Source: Conexibacter sp. CPCC 206217 (lineage in GTDB: Bacteria > Actinomycetota > Thermoleophilia > Solirubrobacterales > Solirubrobacteraceae). Taken from it: a stretch of 64,000 nt of DNA. The notes beneath the pieces were generated by a model that was given only the letters and a program-made list of their open reading frames with translations, made no database searches and was not told the DNA's origin. The stretch covers positions 1 through 64,000 of the forward strand of contig NZ_JAUTDO010000015.1 in assembly GCF_030646165.1 (NCBI RefSeq), written 5' to 3'. The position numbers and the translations under genes are program-made. Positions 9,543-18,619 of this stretch are shown here, in pieces (position 1 is the stretch's first letter; each line of letters starts with the position of its first letter).

Positions 9543-9592
9543 GGAAGTTCCACGCCAGCCAGCTGAGTCACGACACGCATGCGGGAACTTCC
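9543..9592. repeat. 50-nt inverted-repeat element A spanning the mrdA start
   Basis: Arms GGAAGTTCC (9543-9551) and GGAACTTCC (9584-9592) flank a 32-nt loop. Adjacent C-G-C and G-C-G can pair with a one-nt bulge. The right arm lies over the first codons of mrdA when the ATG at 9579 is used. It resembles the element at 17197-17247 in arm sequence, length and loop content (AGTTCCACG, GCTGA, CAC, GGGAACT). Confidence 0.5.
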
Positions 9593-11594
9593 GGATGATG
9601 GACGTCTGATGGAATCGCCTGAGGACCGCCGTACGCAACTGTCGCCGCAGCTCGCGATGCGGGTCGCGATCCTCGGCGGCGTCGCGCTCGCGATCTTCGC
9701 GATCATCTTCTTCCGGCTCTGGTTCCTGCAGGTGCTGTCGGGCGATCAGTACCTCGCCGAGGCGTCGAGCAACCGGGTGCGCGACGTGACGATCCAGGCG
9801 CCGCGCGGCAAGATGCTGGACCGCAACGGCAACGTGCTGGTGGAGAACCGCAACGCGGTCGCGGTGCTGGTGTCGCCCGCGAACCTGCCCGAGGACGAGG
9901 CTGCGAGAACGAGGCTGCTCGTCAGACTCAGCAGAGTGCTCGGCAGATCGACCAGGCCCGAGAGATGCGTGCTCGGCAGAAGAACGTTCCGGAGAATGCC
10001 GTTGGAGTGCACGATCGACGAGCAGACGGCGGTCACGCCGTATGCCGACGTGGTCGTCGAGCCGGACGCGTCGCGGCCGGTCTACTCCTACCTGGCGGAG
10101 CGTTCGGACCAGTTCCCCGGCGTCTCGATCGAGAACGCGTGGCTGCGCGACTATCCGTACAAGACGGTCGGCGCGCACCTCTTCGGGACGGTCGGCCAGA
10201 TCGACGCGGACGGCCTCAGAGATCCCAACTTCAGAGGCGTGAAGGGCGGCTCGATCGTCGGCAAGTCGGGCCTGGAGTACACCTACGACAAGTACCTGCG
10301 CGGGACCAACGGCCGGCAGCGGATCGAGGTCGACGCGCAGGGCCGGCCGAAGAGACGGCTCAGAAACATCGACGCGGTCAAGGGCAGCAACGTGCAACTG
10401 TCGATCGACGCCGCGCTGCAGAGAGTGGGCCAGGAAGCGCTGGAGACCGGCATCAGCATGGGGCGGGCGAACGGCAATCCGGCCGATGGCGGCGCGTTCG
10501 TGGCGCTCGATCCGCGCAGCGGCGAGGTGCTGGCGATGGGCTCCAACCCGACGTTTGACCCGAACGTCTTCACGAGACCGATCTCCGACAGGGTCTTCAG
10601 AGCGAAGTACGGCGAAGAGATGAACGACCCGCTCTTCAACCGCGCGATCCAGGGCGGCTTCGCGATCGGCTCGACGTTCAAGATCGTCACCGCCTCCGCC
10701 GGCCTCGACGCGGGCGTGATCACGCCCAACACGTTCTACAACGACACCGGCACGTGGACGAGCGCCGACGGCGGGCAGAGACGCAGAAACGCCGGCGGGG
10801 CGGTCTTCGGCTCGGTCGACCTGAGGCAGGCGATCGCGGTCTCCGTCGACACGTTCTTCTACGACCTCGGCGCGAAGCTGAACTCGACCGATCCGCACGG
10901 CGGCGAGCTGCAGAGATGGGCGCGCGCGTTCGGCTTCGGCGAGCGCAGCGGGATCGACCTCGGCGGCGAGATGAGAGGCACGGTGCCGGATCCGGCCTGG
11001 CGCAGGGGCCGCTGGAAGGCGGAGCTGCAGTGCCGCAGAAGAGAGCACCGCGACAACTGCTACATCGCCGACGGCCGTCCGTGGTCCTCGGGCGACAACG
11101 TCTCGCTGGCGATCGGCCAGGGCGACTTCCTCGCCTCGCCGCTGCAGCTCGCGACGGCGTACGCGGCGATCGAGAACGACGGCACGATCGTGCGCCCGCA
11201 CATCGGGATGGCGATCGTCAGAGACGACGGCAGCCTGCTGCAGCGGATCTCGCCCAAGCCGGTGCGCCACATCGACATCCCGGACATCCAGTCGATACGG
11301 AACGGCCTGCTCGACTCCACGACGCTGGCCAACGGCACCTCTGCGGACGTCTTCGCGGGCTTCGGCAAGCCGGTCTACGGCAAGACCGGCACCGCGCAGA
11401 TGACGGGCAGACCGGACCAGTCGTGGTACGTCGCCTACGTGCCCGATCCGAGACGGCCGATCGTCGTCGCCGCGGTGATCGAGAACGGCGGCTTCGGCGC
11501 GCAGGCAGCCGCCCCGGCCGTGCGGCAGATCCTCTCGCAGTGGTTCTACGGGAACCCCGGCAGAGCGGTCGCGGGTAGATCGGCGTCGTATTGA
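9579..11594 (+). CDS. mrdA: Penicillin-binding protein 2 (elongation transpeptidase)
   Basis: A 671-aa class B PBP that cross-links peptidoglycan during elongation. One N-terminal transmembrane helix is at about residues 27-50. The dimerisation/pedestal region follows (RVRDVTIQAPRGKMLDRNGNVL). The transpeptidase domain has all three motifs: S-T-F-K with nucleophile Ser365, S-V-D at about 422, and K-T-G at 602. The start is either ATG 9579 or ATG 9609, and neither has a strong Shine-Dalgarno. The hairpin over 9543-9592 could mask the first. It overlaps rodA as TTGA. RodA-PBP2 form the glycan polymerase/transpeptidase pair. Confidence 0.95.
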   Translation: MRELPDDGRLMESPEDRRTQLSPQLAMRVAILGGVALAIFAIIFFRLWFLQVLSGDQYLAEASSNRVRDVTIQAPRGKMLDRNGNVLVENRNAVAVLVSPANLPEDEAARTRLLVRLSRVLGRSTRPERCVLGRRTFRRMPLECTIDEQTAVTPYADVVVEPDASRPVYSYLAERSDQFPGVSIENAWLRDYPYKTVGAHLFGTVGQIDADGLRDPNFRGVKGGSIVGKSGLEYTYDKYLRGTNGRQRIEVDAQGRPKRRLRNIDAVKGSNVQLSIDAALQRVGQEALETGISMGRANGNPADGGAFVALDPRSGEVLAMGSNPTFDPNVFTRPISDRVFRAKYGEEMNDPLFNRAIQGGFAIGSTFKIVTASAGLDAGVITPNTFYNDTGTWTSADGGQRRRNAGGAVFGSVDLRQAIAVSVDTFFYDLGAKLNSTDPHGGELQRWARAFGFGERSGIDLGGEMRGTVPDPAWRRGRWKAELQCRRREHRDNCYIADGRPWSSGDNVSLAIGQGDFLASPLQLATAYAAIENDGTIVRPHIGMAIVRDDGSLLQRISPKPVRHIDIPDIQSIRNGLLDSTTLANGTSADVFAGFGKPVYGKTGTAQMTGRPDQSWYVAYVPDPRRPIVVAAVIENGGFGAQAAAPAVRQILSQWFYGNPGRAVAGRSASY

Positions 11595-12787
11595 GCGCGA
11601 CACCGATACGGCGCAGCGTCGAGGGCGCGACGCGCTCCTCCTCACGTCCGCGGCTGCTGTTCGACCCGCTGCTGCTGCTGGCCGCCTTCGGGCTGGTCGC
11701 CTGCTCGGTGATCGCGATCGGCGGCTCGACGCGCAACGACATTCCGGGCGCGCCGAACTTCTTCGCTCACCGACAGCTGATGTACGCCGTGATCGGCACG
11801 CTGCTGATGTTCGCGATCAGCCGCTTCGACTACTCGCGCCTGCGCGAGTTCAAGATCGGCATCTACGGCCTGATGATCGCGCTCAACATCCTGCCGCTGC
11901 TGCTCGCCGCCGCGACCCGCGGAGCGCGCAGCTGGATCGAGCTGCCGTTCTTCAGATTCCAGCCGTCGGAGCTGGGCAAGGTGCTGCTGATCGTGGCGCT
12001 GGCCGGCTTCATCGTCGATCGCACGCGCCGGCTCGGCGAGCGGCAGACGACGGCGCGGCTGATGCTGCTCGCGCTCGGGCCGGCGGCGCTGGTGATGGTC
12101 CAGCCGGACCTCGGCTCCGCCAGCGTCTACGTCGTGACGGCGCTCGTGATGCTGTTCATCGCGGGCAGCCCGGGCCGGCACATCGCCGGCCTGATAGCGC
12201 TGTTCGCGACCGCGCTCGTGCTGGTGCTGGCGGTCGCGCCGGCGGTCGGCGTCGACGTGCTCAAGCCGTACCAGGTCGACCGCCTCACCGGGTTCCTCAA
12301 CCCGAACGAGAGCAACGCCGAGTCGACCTACCAGCTCAACCAGTCGAAGATCGCGATCGGCTCCGGCGAGAAGACGGGGCGGGGGCTGGAGAGATCCACC
12401 CAGACCGGCCTCAACTTCCTGCCCGAGCACCACACCGACTTCATCTTCTCGGTCGTGGGCGAACGCTGGGGCTTCGCCGGCGCGGCGTTGGTGCTGTCGT
12501 TGTTCGCCCTCTTGATCTGGCGCACGTTGCGCCTGCTGACGATGGCGAAAAACCTCTTCGGCACCCTCATCGCGGCAGGAATCCTGGCGATGTTGATGTA
12601 CCAACTCCTGGTGAACGTCGGAATGACCATCGGCATCATGCCGATCACTGGCGTCACATTGCCGCTCATGAGCTACGGCGGCGCCTCCTACTTGACAACA
12701 TTCATCGCCTTAGGCCTTCTCCAGTCGATCCACATCCAAGCGCGGATCGCACAGGGATCGAAGGGCCGAGGGCTCGTCCTTTCGTAA
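11591..12787 (+). CDS. rodA: Peptidoglycan glycosyltransferase RodA (SEDS family)
   Basis: A 398-aa polytopic membrane protein (about ten helices) of the SEDS family that polymerises lipid II. Conserved blocks: FFRFQPSELGKVLLI, VMVQPDLGSASVYV, the loop GRGLERSTQTGLNFLPEHHTDFIFSVVGERWG, and the C-terminal GVTLPLMSYGGASYL. It starts at TTG 11591, which overlaps the mrdA stop codon (TTGA). No other start fits the N-terminus as well. It is the partner of the upstream PBP2. Confidence 0.94.
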   Translation: MSATPIRRSVEGATRSSSRPRLLFDPLLLLAAFGLVACSVIAIGGSTRNDIPGAPNFFAHRQLMYAVIGTLLMFAISRFDYSRLREFKIGIYGLMIALNILPLLLAAATRGARSWIELPFFRFQPSELGKVLLIVALAGFIVDRTRRLGERQTTARLMLLALGPAALVMVQPDLGSASVYVVTALVMLFIAGSPGRHIAGLIALFATALVLVLAVAPAVGVDVLKPYQVDRLTGFLNPNESNAESTYQLNQSKIAIGSGEKTGRGLERSTQTGLNFLPEHHTDFIFSVVGERWGFAGAALVLSLFALLIWRTLRLLTMAKNLFGTLIAAGILAMLMYQLLVNVGMTIGIMPITGVTLPLMSYGGASYLTTFIALGLLQSIHIQARIAQGSKGRGLVLS

Positions 12788-12800
12788 GGAAAACCACACT

Positions 12801-14705
12801 GTGAAGAAGCAAGTGCTTGTCAGCGTGGACCGGGGAGAAACCCGCGTCGCGCTGCTCGAAGCGACAGGTGATGTCGCTCCCCAGGCCAGAAGCAGCGGCC
12901 GTCGCCGCAAGAAGCCGGCCAACCCGGCCGCCGGCTACCGCGTCGCCGAGCTGTATCTCGAGCGCCGCGGCAACCGCTCGATCGTCGGCAACATCTACAA
13001 GGGCAAGGTCGACAACGTGCTCGCCGGCCTGGAGGCCGCGTTCGTCGACATCGGGCTGGAGAAGAACGGCTTCCTGCACGTCGACGAGATCGTGATCCCC
13101 GGCGTCGAGACGCCCAGACGCGGGCGCGGCCAGGGCAAGGACGGCCTGAAGATCCACGACCTCCTCAGACCCGGCCAGGAGGTCGTCGTCCAGGTCGTGA
13201 AGGATCCGCTCAAGACGAAGGGCGCCCGCCTCTCGATGGAGCTGACGATCCCGGGCCGCTACATGGTCTACACCCCGCAGGGCGAGGGCGTCGGCGTCTC
13301 GAGGCGGCTCCCGGACAAGGAGCGCGACCGCCTCCGCAAGGAGGCCGCCAGACTCGACCTGCAGGGCGGCGGCGCGATCATCCGCACGGCCGCCTTCGGC
13401 GCCGGGCGCGAGGACTTCGAGCGGGAGATGCAGTACCTCTTCAAGCTCAACGACGTGCTGCGCAACCGCGTCGAGGAGACGCAGGCGCCGGATCTCGTCT
13501 TCCAGGAAGCCGACCTCTCGATCCGCGTCGTGCGCGACGTCTTCTCCGACCACTTCGAGCGCGCGGTCGTCGACGACCAGAAGCAGTACCAGCGGCTCGT
13601 CTCGTTCTTCACGCGCACCGCGCCGGAGCTGGTCGACCGCGTCGAGCTGTGGGAGGAGGACGAGCCCCTGTTCGAGCGCTTCGGCGTCGAGAGAGAGATC
13701 CAGGGGACGCTCACCAGCCGCGTCGACCTGCCCAGCGGCGGCTACCTGATCGTCGACTACACCGAGGCGCTGACGGTCATCGACGTCAACACCGGTTCGT
13801 TCATCGGCCGCGGCAGAGGCGCGCGGCTGGAGGACACGATCACGAGAACGAACCTGGAGGCGGCCGAGGAGGCCGTGCGCCAGCTGCGCCTGCGCGACAT
13901 CGGCGGCATCATCGTGATCGACTTCATCGACATGGCCCGCGCGCGCAACCGCGACGCCGTCCTGAAGACGCTGCGCAGATCGCTGGACGAGGACCGCACG
14001 AAGACGTTCGTCGTCGAGATCTCGCCGCTCGGCCTCGTCGAGATGACACGCCAGAACGTCACCGAGGGCGTGCGCGAGATCATGACCCGCCACTGCCCGA
14101 CCTGCGGCGGCGAGGGCGTGATCCGCTCCGAGGAGACGATCGCGATCGACTTCGAGCGCAGACTGCGCGACCTCGCCAAGGAGCACGAGGCCGAGGCGCT
14201 GCTGCTGCAGATAAACCCGCGCGTCGGCGCGGTCTTCACCGGCAACGGCGCGCGGATCCTGCGCCAGCTGGAGGAGGAGACCGGCAAGTGGTTCCACTTC
14301 GAGGGCTCCGAGGGGCTCCCGCTGGACCACTTCGCGATCACCTACGAGGGCTCGCGCGAGGACGTCGCCGAGCGCGCGCTGCCGTTCCGCGAGGGCGACG
14401 AGGTGCTCGTCTCGATCGTCGAGCCGCACATGTACAACGTCGACGACGCGGTCGCGAAGATCGACGGCTACATCGTCTCCGTCACCGGCGGCGGGCGCCA
14501 CGTGGGCGAGAAGCGACTCGTGCGGATCGACGAGGTCGGCCGCACCGCGGCGACCGCGACGATGGTCGTCGATGGCGCGCCGAAGGGGGAGACCGACGGC
14601 GATTCCTCAGATGACGTAGAATCCTCTGCTCGGCGCCGCGGCCGCAGAGGCGGACGGCGCCGTTCCCGTGCAACGGCGGACTCTTCCGCCGCGACGAGCG
14701 AGTGA
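12801..14705 (+). CDS. rng: Ribonuclease E/G family endoribonuclease
   Basis: A 634-aa single-strand-specific endoribonuclease for rRNA maturation and mRNA decay. An S1 domain starts at about residue 57 (GNIYKGKVDNVLAGLEAAFVD). The catalytic DNase I-like domain has Mg-binding Asp328 (VIDVNTGSF) and Asp374 (IVIDFIDM). A Zn-link with Cys432 and Cys435 (CPTCGGEG) follows. Beyond the usual RNase G end there is a region near residues 530-590 that looks like a TRAM/OB-fold (EGDEVLVSIVEPHMYN...GGGRHVGEKRLVRI), then a basic Arg/Gly tail. It starts at GTG 12801, just downstream of rodA. The tail may bind RNA. The TRAM assignment is by eye. Confidence 0.93.
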   Translation: MKKQVLVSVDRGETRVALLEATGDVAPQARSSGRRRKKPANPAAGYRVAELYLERRGNRSIVGNIYKGKVDNVLAGLEAAFVDIGLEKNGFLHVDEIVIPGVETPRRGRGQGKDGLKIHDLLRPGQEVVVQVVKDPLKTKGARLSMELTIPGRYMVYTPQGEGVGVSRRLPDKERDRLRKEAARLDLQGGGAIIRTAAFGAGREDFEREMQYLFKLNDVLRNRVEETQAPDLVFQEADLSIRVVRDVFSDHFERAVVDDQKQYQRLVSFFTRTAPELVDRVELWEEDEPLFERFGVEREIQGTLTSRVDLPSGGYLIVDYTEALTVIDVNTGSFIGRGRGARLEDTITRTNLEAAEEAVRQLRLRDIGGIIVIDFIDMARARNRDAVLKTLRRSLDEDRTKTFVVEISPLGLVEMTRQNVTEGVREIMTRHCPTCGGEGVIRSEETIAIDFERRLRDLAKEHEAEALLLQINPRVGAVFTGNGARILRQLEEETGKWFHFEGSEGLPLDHFAITYEGSREDVAERALPFREGDEVLVSIVEPHMYNVDDAVAKIDGYIVSVTGGGRHVGEKRLVRIDEVGRTAATATMVVDGAPKGETDGDSSDDVESSARRRGRRGGRRRSRATADSSAATSE

Positions 14706-14716
14706 CCAGAGAAACC

Positions 14717-15058
14717 ATGTACGCGATCGTGAAGACCGGCGGTAAGCAATACCGCGTCGAAGAAGGCCAGCATCTGCTGGTCGAGAAGCTTGCCGCCGAC
14801 GAGGGTGCCACCGTGCCGCTCCAGCCGCTGCTCTACCGCGGCGACGACGAGCTGCTCGACGGTGATGACCTCGCGAAGGTCACGGTCGAGGCCAAGGTCG
14901 TCGCGCACGAGCGTGGGCCGAAGCTGCGCGTCGCGAAGTTCAAGCCCAAGCGCGGCTACAAGCGCCGCAACGGTCATCGTCAGGATCTCACCAGAATCGA
15001 GATCACGACGATCACGGCCGGCGCTGCCGCCGCCAGAAAGACCGAGGAGGCTGCGTAA
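14717..15058 (+). CDS. rplU: 50S ribosomal protein L21
   Basis: A 113-aa ribosomal protein starting MYAIVKTGGKQYRVEEGQ, the standard L21 N-terminus, with the C-terminal KFKPKRGYKRRNGHRQ RNA-binding segment. The ATG at 14717 is preferred to a GTG five codons upstream because it matches the family start exactly. It overlaps rpmA by one base (TAATG). The rng-rplU-rpmA order is common in bacteria. Confidence 0.97.
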   Translation: MYAIVKTGGKQYRVEEGQHLLVEKLAADEGATVPLQPLLYRGDDELLDGDDLAKVTVEAKVVAHERGPKLRVAKFKPKRGYKRRNGHRQDLTRIEITTITAGAAAARKTEEAA

Positions 15059-15333
15059 TGGCGCATAAGAAGGGGCTCGGCTCCTCGCGCAACGGCCGTG
15101 ACTCGAACGCCAAGCGCCTCGGCGTGAAGGTGTTCGCCGGCGAGACCGTCTACGGCGGCGAGATCATCGTCCGTCAGCGCGGTACGAGATTCAAGCCGGG
15201 CAACGGCACCGGCATCGGCAAGGACGACACGATCTTCGCGAAGTCCGCCGGCAAGGTCGACTTCAGAACCGGCCGCTTCGGCCGCGTGATCTCGATCCTC
15301 CCGGCCGAGGTCGCTGCCGCACCGACCGAGTAG
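15058..15333 (+). CDS. rpmA: 50S ribosomal protein L27
   Basis: A 91-aa ribosomal protein near the peptidyl-transferase centre. It begins MAHKKGLGSSRNGRDSNAKRLG, the canonical L27 N-terminus without a cleaved leader, and contains GGEIIVRQRGTRFKPGNGTG. A terminator-like hairpin follows at 15370. Unusually, obg is not the next gene; a catalase with its own promoter is. Confidence 0.97.
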   Translation: MAHKKGLGSSRNGRDSNAKRLGVKVFAGETVYGGEIIVRQRGTRFKPGNGTGIGKDDTIFAKSAGKVDFRTGRFGRVISILPAEVAAAPTE

Positions 15334-15369
15334 CACCCACCGCACCAGACTTCTGCTGTGAGAAGACCA

Positions 15370-15389
15370 CGCCCGGCCCCGGCCGGGCG
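15370..15389 (+). terminator. Intrinsic-type terminator after rpmA
   Basis: An 8-bp GC stem, CGCCCGGC / GCCGGGCG, with a CCCG loop, followed by a T-enriched stretch (TTCGTCGTTCT). It would separate the ribosomal transcript from the catalase. Confidence 0.7.
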
Positions 15390-15433
15390 TTCGTCGTTCT
15401 GGGGCGTGATGTTCCAACGATGCGAGAACTTCT

Positions 15434-15471
15434 TTGGACTTGTTCCAATCTAAGAGCGAGTCAGGTATGGT
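15434..15471 (+). promoter_or_regulatory. Catalase promoter with overlapping palindromic operator
   Basis: A -35-like TTCCAA (15443-15448) and a -10-like TATGGT (15466-15471) are separated by exactly 17 bp. A TTGGA-N5-TCCAA inverted repeat (15434-15448) covers the -35. This is where a peroxide-sensing repressor of the Fur/CatR or similar type could bind. The regulator's identity is inferred. Confidence 0.5.
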
Positions 15472-15524
15472 CGCTGGCGTATGGACGCGTTCGCTGTCCG
15501 ACCACGACGAGAGGAAGCGCATCG

Positions 15525-17183
15525 ATGAGCGATGACCGCAGAGTCCTGACCGATCGCCAGGGCCACCCGATCGCCGACAACCAGAACCAGCGCACGATCG
15601 GTTCACGGGGTCCGGCGACGCTCGAGAACTACCACTTCATGGAGAAGCTCGCGCACTTCGACCGCGAGCGGGTTCCGGAGCGGGTCGTGCACGCGCGCGG
15701 CGCCACCGCGTTCGGCGAGTTCGAGGCGTACGGCACGGTCGGCGACGAGCCGATCGCGAAGTTCACGCGCGCCAAGCTGTTCCAGCAGAAGGGCAAGAAG
15801 ACCGACGTGGCGCTGCGCTTCTCGACGGTCGCCGGCGGTCGCGACTCCTCGGAGGCGATCCGCGACCCACGCGGCTTCGCGGTCAAGTTCTACACCGAGG
15901 ACGGCAACTGGGACCTCGTCGGCAACAACCTCGCGGTCTTCTTCATCCGCGACGCGATCAAGTTCCCCGACTTCATCCACTCGCAGAAGCCGGACCCGGT
16001 CACGTTCGAGCGTCAGGTCGCCAATCGCGTCTTCGACTTCTGGTCGCAGTCGCCCGAGGCGCTGCACATGGTCACGCTCGTGCTCGGCCCGCGCGGCGTG
16101 CCGACCAGCTACCGCCACATGCAGGGCTTCGGCGTCAACACCTACAAGTGGGTCAACGCCGCCGGCGAGACGAAGCTCGTCAAGTACCACTGGCTGCCGA
16201 GACAGCCGGTGCAGTCGTGGACGGAGGCCGACGCCGCCGTCGCGCAGGGCCAGGAGCTCGGCGTCCACACGAGAGATCTCTACGGCGCGATCGCCGCCGG
16301 CGACCACCCGCAGTGGGAGCTGAACGTCCAGCTGATGGACGACCACGACCACCCGGAGCTGAACTTCGACCCGCTCGACGACACGAAGGTGTGGCCGGAG
16401 AACGAGTTCCCGCTGCTGCCGGTCGGGCTGATGACGCTCAACCGCGCGCCCGAGAACTTCTTCGCCGAGAGCGAGCAGATCGCCTTCGGCACCGGCGTGC
16501 TGGTCGACGGCCTCGACTTCTCCGACGACAAGATGCTCGTCGGCCGCACGTTCTCCTACTCCGACACGCAGCGTCACCGCGTCGGCCCCAACTACCAGCA
16601 GCTGCCGGTCAACGCAGCCAGAAGCGCCGCGCACGGGGTCAACACGAACCTGCGCGACGGCGCGATGGCCTACCACGTCGACGACTCCGGCAGCGAGCCG
16701 TCGATCAACTACGAGCCGTCGCTGCGCGCCGGGCTGCGCGAGGCCGACAAGCCGGCGCATGCGGAGCAGGGCCCGGTCATCGAGGGGCGCCTCACGCGTG
16801 CGCGGATCGAGCGCACCAACGACTACCAGCAGCCCGGCGAGCGCTACCTGCTGTCGGAGCAGTGGGAGAAGGACGAGCTGGTCGCCAACCTCGTCGGCAA
16901 CCTGAAGCAGTGCGATCGTGAGATCCAGGAGCGGATGGTCTGGCACTTCTTCCTCTGCGAGGACGAGCTGGGGCAGCGCGTCGGCGACGCGCTGGGCATC
17001 TCCGCCGAGGACGTCAAGCACCTGCAGCCGGTCCCGACGCAGGGCTGGGGTCCGGCCGAGCAGGCGCGCCTGGACAGGCTCGGCAGAAACGGCCCGCGCG
17101 ACGTGAGCGGCCTGGTGATGACGCACTGCGTGCCGAATCAGCGCGTTGCCCTCGCTGACGAGGCGGAGCCGGTCACGGCCTAG
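15525..17183 (+). CDS. katA: Monofunctional heme catalase (clade of KatA-like enzymes)
   Basis: A 552-aa heme catalase converting hydrogen peroxide to water and oxygen. The distal His is His56 in RVVHARG, the Asn segment is NLAVFFIRDAIKFPDF, and the proximal-Tyr region is RTFSYSDTQRHRVGPNYQQLP. The order matches small-subunit bacterial catalases, with a C-terminal extension (AEDVKHLQPV onward) of modest length. The start at 15525 has an AGGAAG Shine-Dalgarno. The gene sits between rpmA and obg, a junction that is normally uninterrupted, and has its own promoter and palindrome. The codon use is like its neighbours, so any insertion is old or from a related genome. Confidence 0.95.
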   Translation: MSDDRRVLTDRQGHPIADNQNQRTIGSRGPATLENYHFMEKLAHFDRERVPERVVHARGATAFGEFEAYGTVGDEPIAKFTRAKLFQQKGKKTDVALRFSTVAGGRDSSEAIRDPRGFAVKFYTEDGNWDLVGNNLAVFFIRDAIKFPDFIHSQKPDPVTFERQVANRVFDFWSQSPEALHMVTLVLGPRGVPTSYRHMQGFGVNTYKWVNAAGETKLVKYHWLPRQPVQSWTEADAAVAQGQELGVHTRDLYGAIAAGDHPQWELNVQLMDDHDHPELNFDPLDDTKVWPENEFPLLPVGLMTLNRAPENFFAESEQIAFGTGVLVDGLDFSDDKMLVGRTFSYSDTQRHRVGPNYQQLPVNAARSAAHGVNTNLRDGAMAYHVDDSGSEPSINYEPSLRAGLREADKPAHAEQGPVIEGRLTRARIERTNDYQQPGERYLLSEQWEKDELVANLVGNLKQCDREIQERMVWHFFLCEDELGQRVGDALGISAEDVKHLQPVPTQGWGPAEQARLDRLGRNGPRDVSGLVMTHCVPNQRVALADEAEPVTA

Positions 17184-17196
17184 ACGCCGGGCGATT

Positions 17197-17247
17197 GCGA
17201 GTTCCACGGCGTCGCGCTGACACCGCGCGGCGCCGGTGGGAACTCGC
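17197..17247. repeat. 51-nt inverted-repeat element B before obg
   Basis: Arms GCGAGTTCCAC (17197-17207) and GTGGGAACTCGC (17236-17247) pair with a one-nt bulge around a 28-nt loop. This is the same design as element A at 9543-9592. It lies between the katA stop and the obg start. Confidence 0.5.
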
Positions 17248-17274
17248 GGGCGTGGCGCAGCCACTTCTGCCACG

Positions 17275-18567
17275 ATGGAGGGGATGCTCTCCGATCGTGC
17301 ACGAATCCACGTCCAGGCCGGGCGCGGCGGGGACGGCTGCATGTCGTTCCGCCGCGAAGCGGGGGTCCCGATGGGTGGCCCCGACGGCGGTGACGGCGGC
17401 CGCGGCGGCGACGTCATCCTGCTGTGCGACGACTCGCTGCGCGACCTGCAGTTCTTCCGCCGCTCCGCTCGCTTCAAGGCGAGAAAGGGCGGCAACGGCG
17501 AGGGCAAGCAGCGCCACGGCGCCGACGGCGAAGATCTGATCATCAGAGTCCCGCCGGGCACGGTCGTCGAGCTGGAGGACGGCACGCGGCACGATCTCGT
17601 CGTCCCGGGCCAGCGCGCGATCCTCGCCAAGGGCGGCGGCGGCGCGCGCGGCAACAAGCACTTCGCGACGCCGACGCGGCAGGCGCCGCGCTTCGCCGAG
17701 AAGGCCCTGCCCGGCCACGAGGGCTGGGTCGAGCTGCACCTCAAGCTGCTCGCCGACGTCGGCCTCGTCGGGCTGCCGAACGCGGGCAAGTCGTCGCTGC
17801 TGAGCCGCATCACGGCAGCGCAGCCGAAGATCGCCGGCTATCCCTTCACGACGCTGACGCCGGTGCTCGGCACGATCCAGAGCGACGACCGTCAGCTCGT
17901 GATCGCCGACATCCCGGGCCTGATCGAGGGCGCCAGCGACGGCGCCGGCCTCGGTCACGACTTCCTCGCGCACGTGGAGCGCACGCGCCTGCTCGTGCAC
18001 GTCCTCGACCTCGCGCCGCTGGACGGCTCCGACCCGTTCGACAACCACGCGACGATCGAGCAGGAGCTGGCCTCGCACGACGCGCGCCTGGCCGGGCTGC
18101 CGCGGATCCTCGCGTTGTCGAAGTCCGACCTCGTGACGGAGGAGGACGCCGACGCCGCCGAGGAGCTGTGGCGCGAGCAGCTCGGCCCCGACGTGCCGAT
18201 CGTGCGCACCTCCAGCGCCACGGGCAACGGCCTCGACGACTTGAAGAAGGCGCTGCTGCAGCACGTCCCGGTGACGCCGCCGGTCGAGATCGCCGACATC
18301 GACGACCTTGCGGAGCACCGTGTCTTCAGACCGGCCAGACCGCGCGGCTTCGTCGTCGAGGCGATCGACGAGGGCGTCTTCAAGGTGATCGGCGAGGGCG
18401 TCGACCGCCTCGTCGCGCGCTACGACGTCGAGAACGAGGAGGCGATGGCCTTCCTCGAGACGCGGCTGCGCTCGATCGGCGTGATCAGAGCGCTCGACGA
18501 AGCCGGCTTCGAGTCCGGCGACGACGTCGAGATCGGCGGGATCGTGTTCGAGCTGGATGCGTCGTGA
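17275..18567 (+). CDS. obg: Obg GTPase, ribosome assembly factor
   Basis: A 430-aa GTPase linked to 50S assembly and stress signalling. The Gly-rich Obg fold occupies residues 1-160 (FRREAGVPMGGPDGGDGGRGGDV). The GTPase domain starts at GLPNAGKSSL (G1), with DIPGLIEGA as G3 and LSKSDL as G4. The C-terminal OCT domain begins near VFRPARPRGFVVEAI. ATG 17275 is used; ATG 17284 (MLSDRARIHVQAG) is an equally good match to the family start. The upstream GTG at 17236 lies in the inverted repeat and is unlikely. Confidence 0.95.
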   Translation: MEGMLSDRARIHVQAGRGGDGCMSFRREAGVPMGGPDGGDGGRGGDVILLCDDSLRDLQFFRRSARFKARKGGNGEGKQRHGADGEDLIIRVPPGTVVELEDGTRHDLVVPGQRAILAKGGGGARGNKHFATPTRQAPRFAEKALPGHEGWVELHLKLLADVGLVGLPNAGKSSLLSRITAAQPKIAGYPFTTLTPVLGTIQSDDRQLVIADIPGLIEGASDGAGLGHDFLAHVERTRLLVHVLDLAPLDGSDPFDNHATIEQELASHDARLAGLPRILALSKSDLVTEEDADAAEELWREQLGPDVPIVRTSSATGNGLDDLKKALLQHVPVTPPVEIADIDDLAEHRVFRPARPRGFVVEAIDEGVFKVIGEGVDRLVARYDVENEEAMAFLETRLRSIGVIRALDEAGFESGDDVEIGGIVFELDAS

Positions 18568-18619
18568 CCGGTAGTCCGCTCGGTTGTCGCAGCGGGGCGG
18601 CCGCAGTGGTGCGGCGGTC

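Noticed and set aside
12692..12697. Perfect TTGACA hexamer inside rodA
   Set aside because: There is no -10 hexamer at 16-18 bp, and the bases are part of conserved rodA codons.
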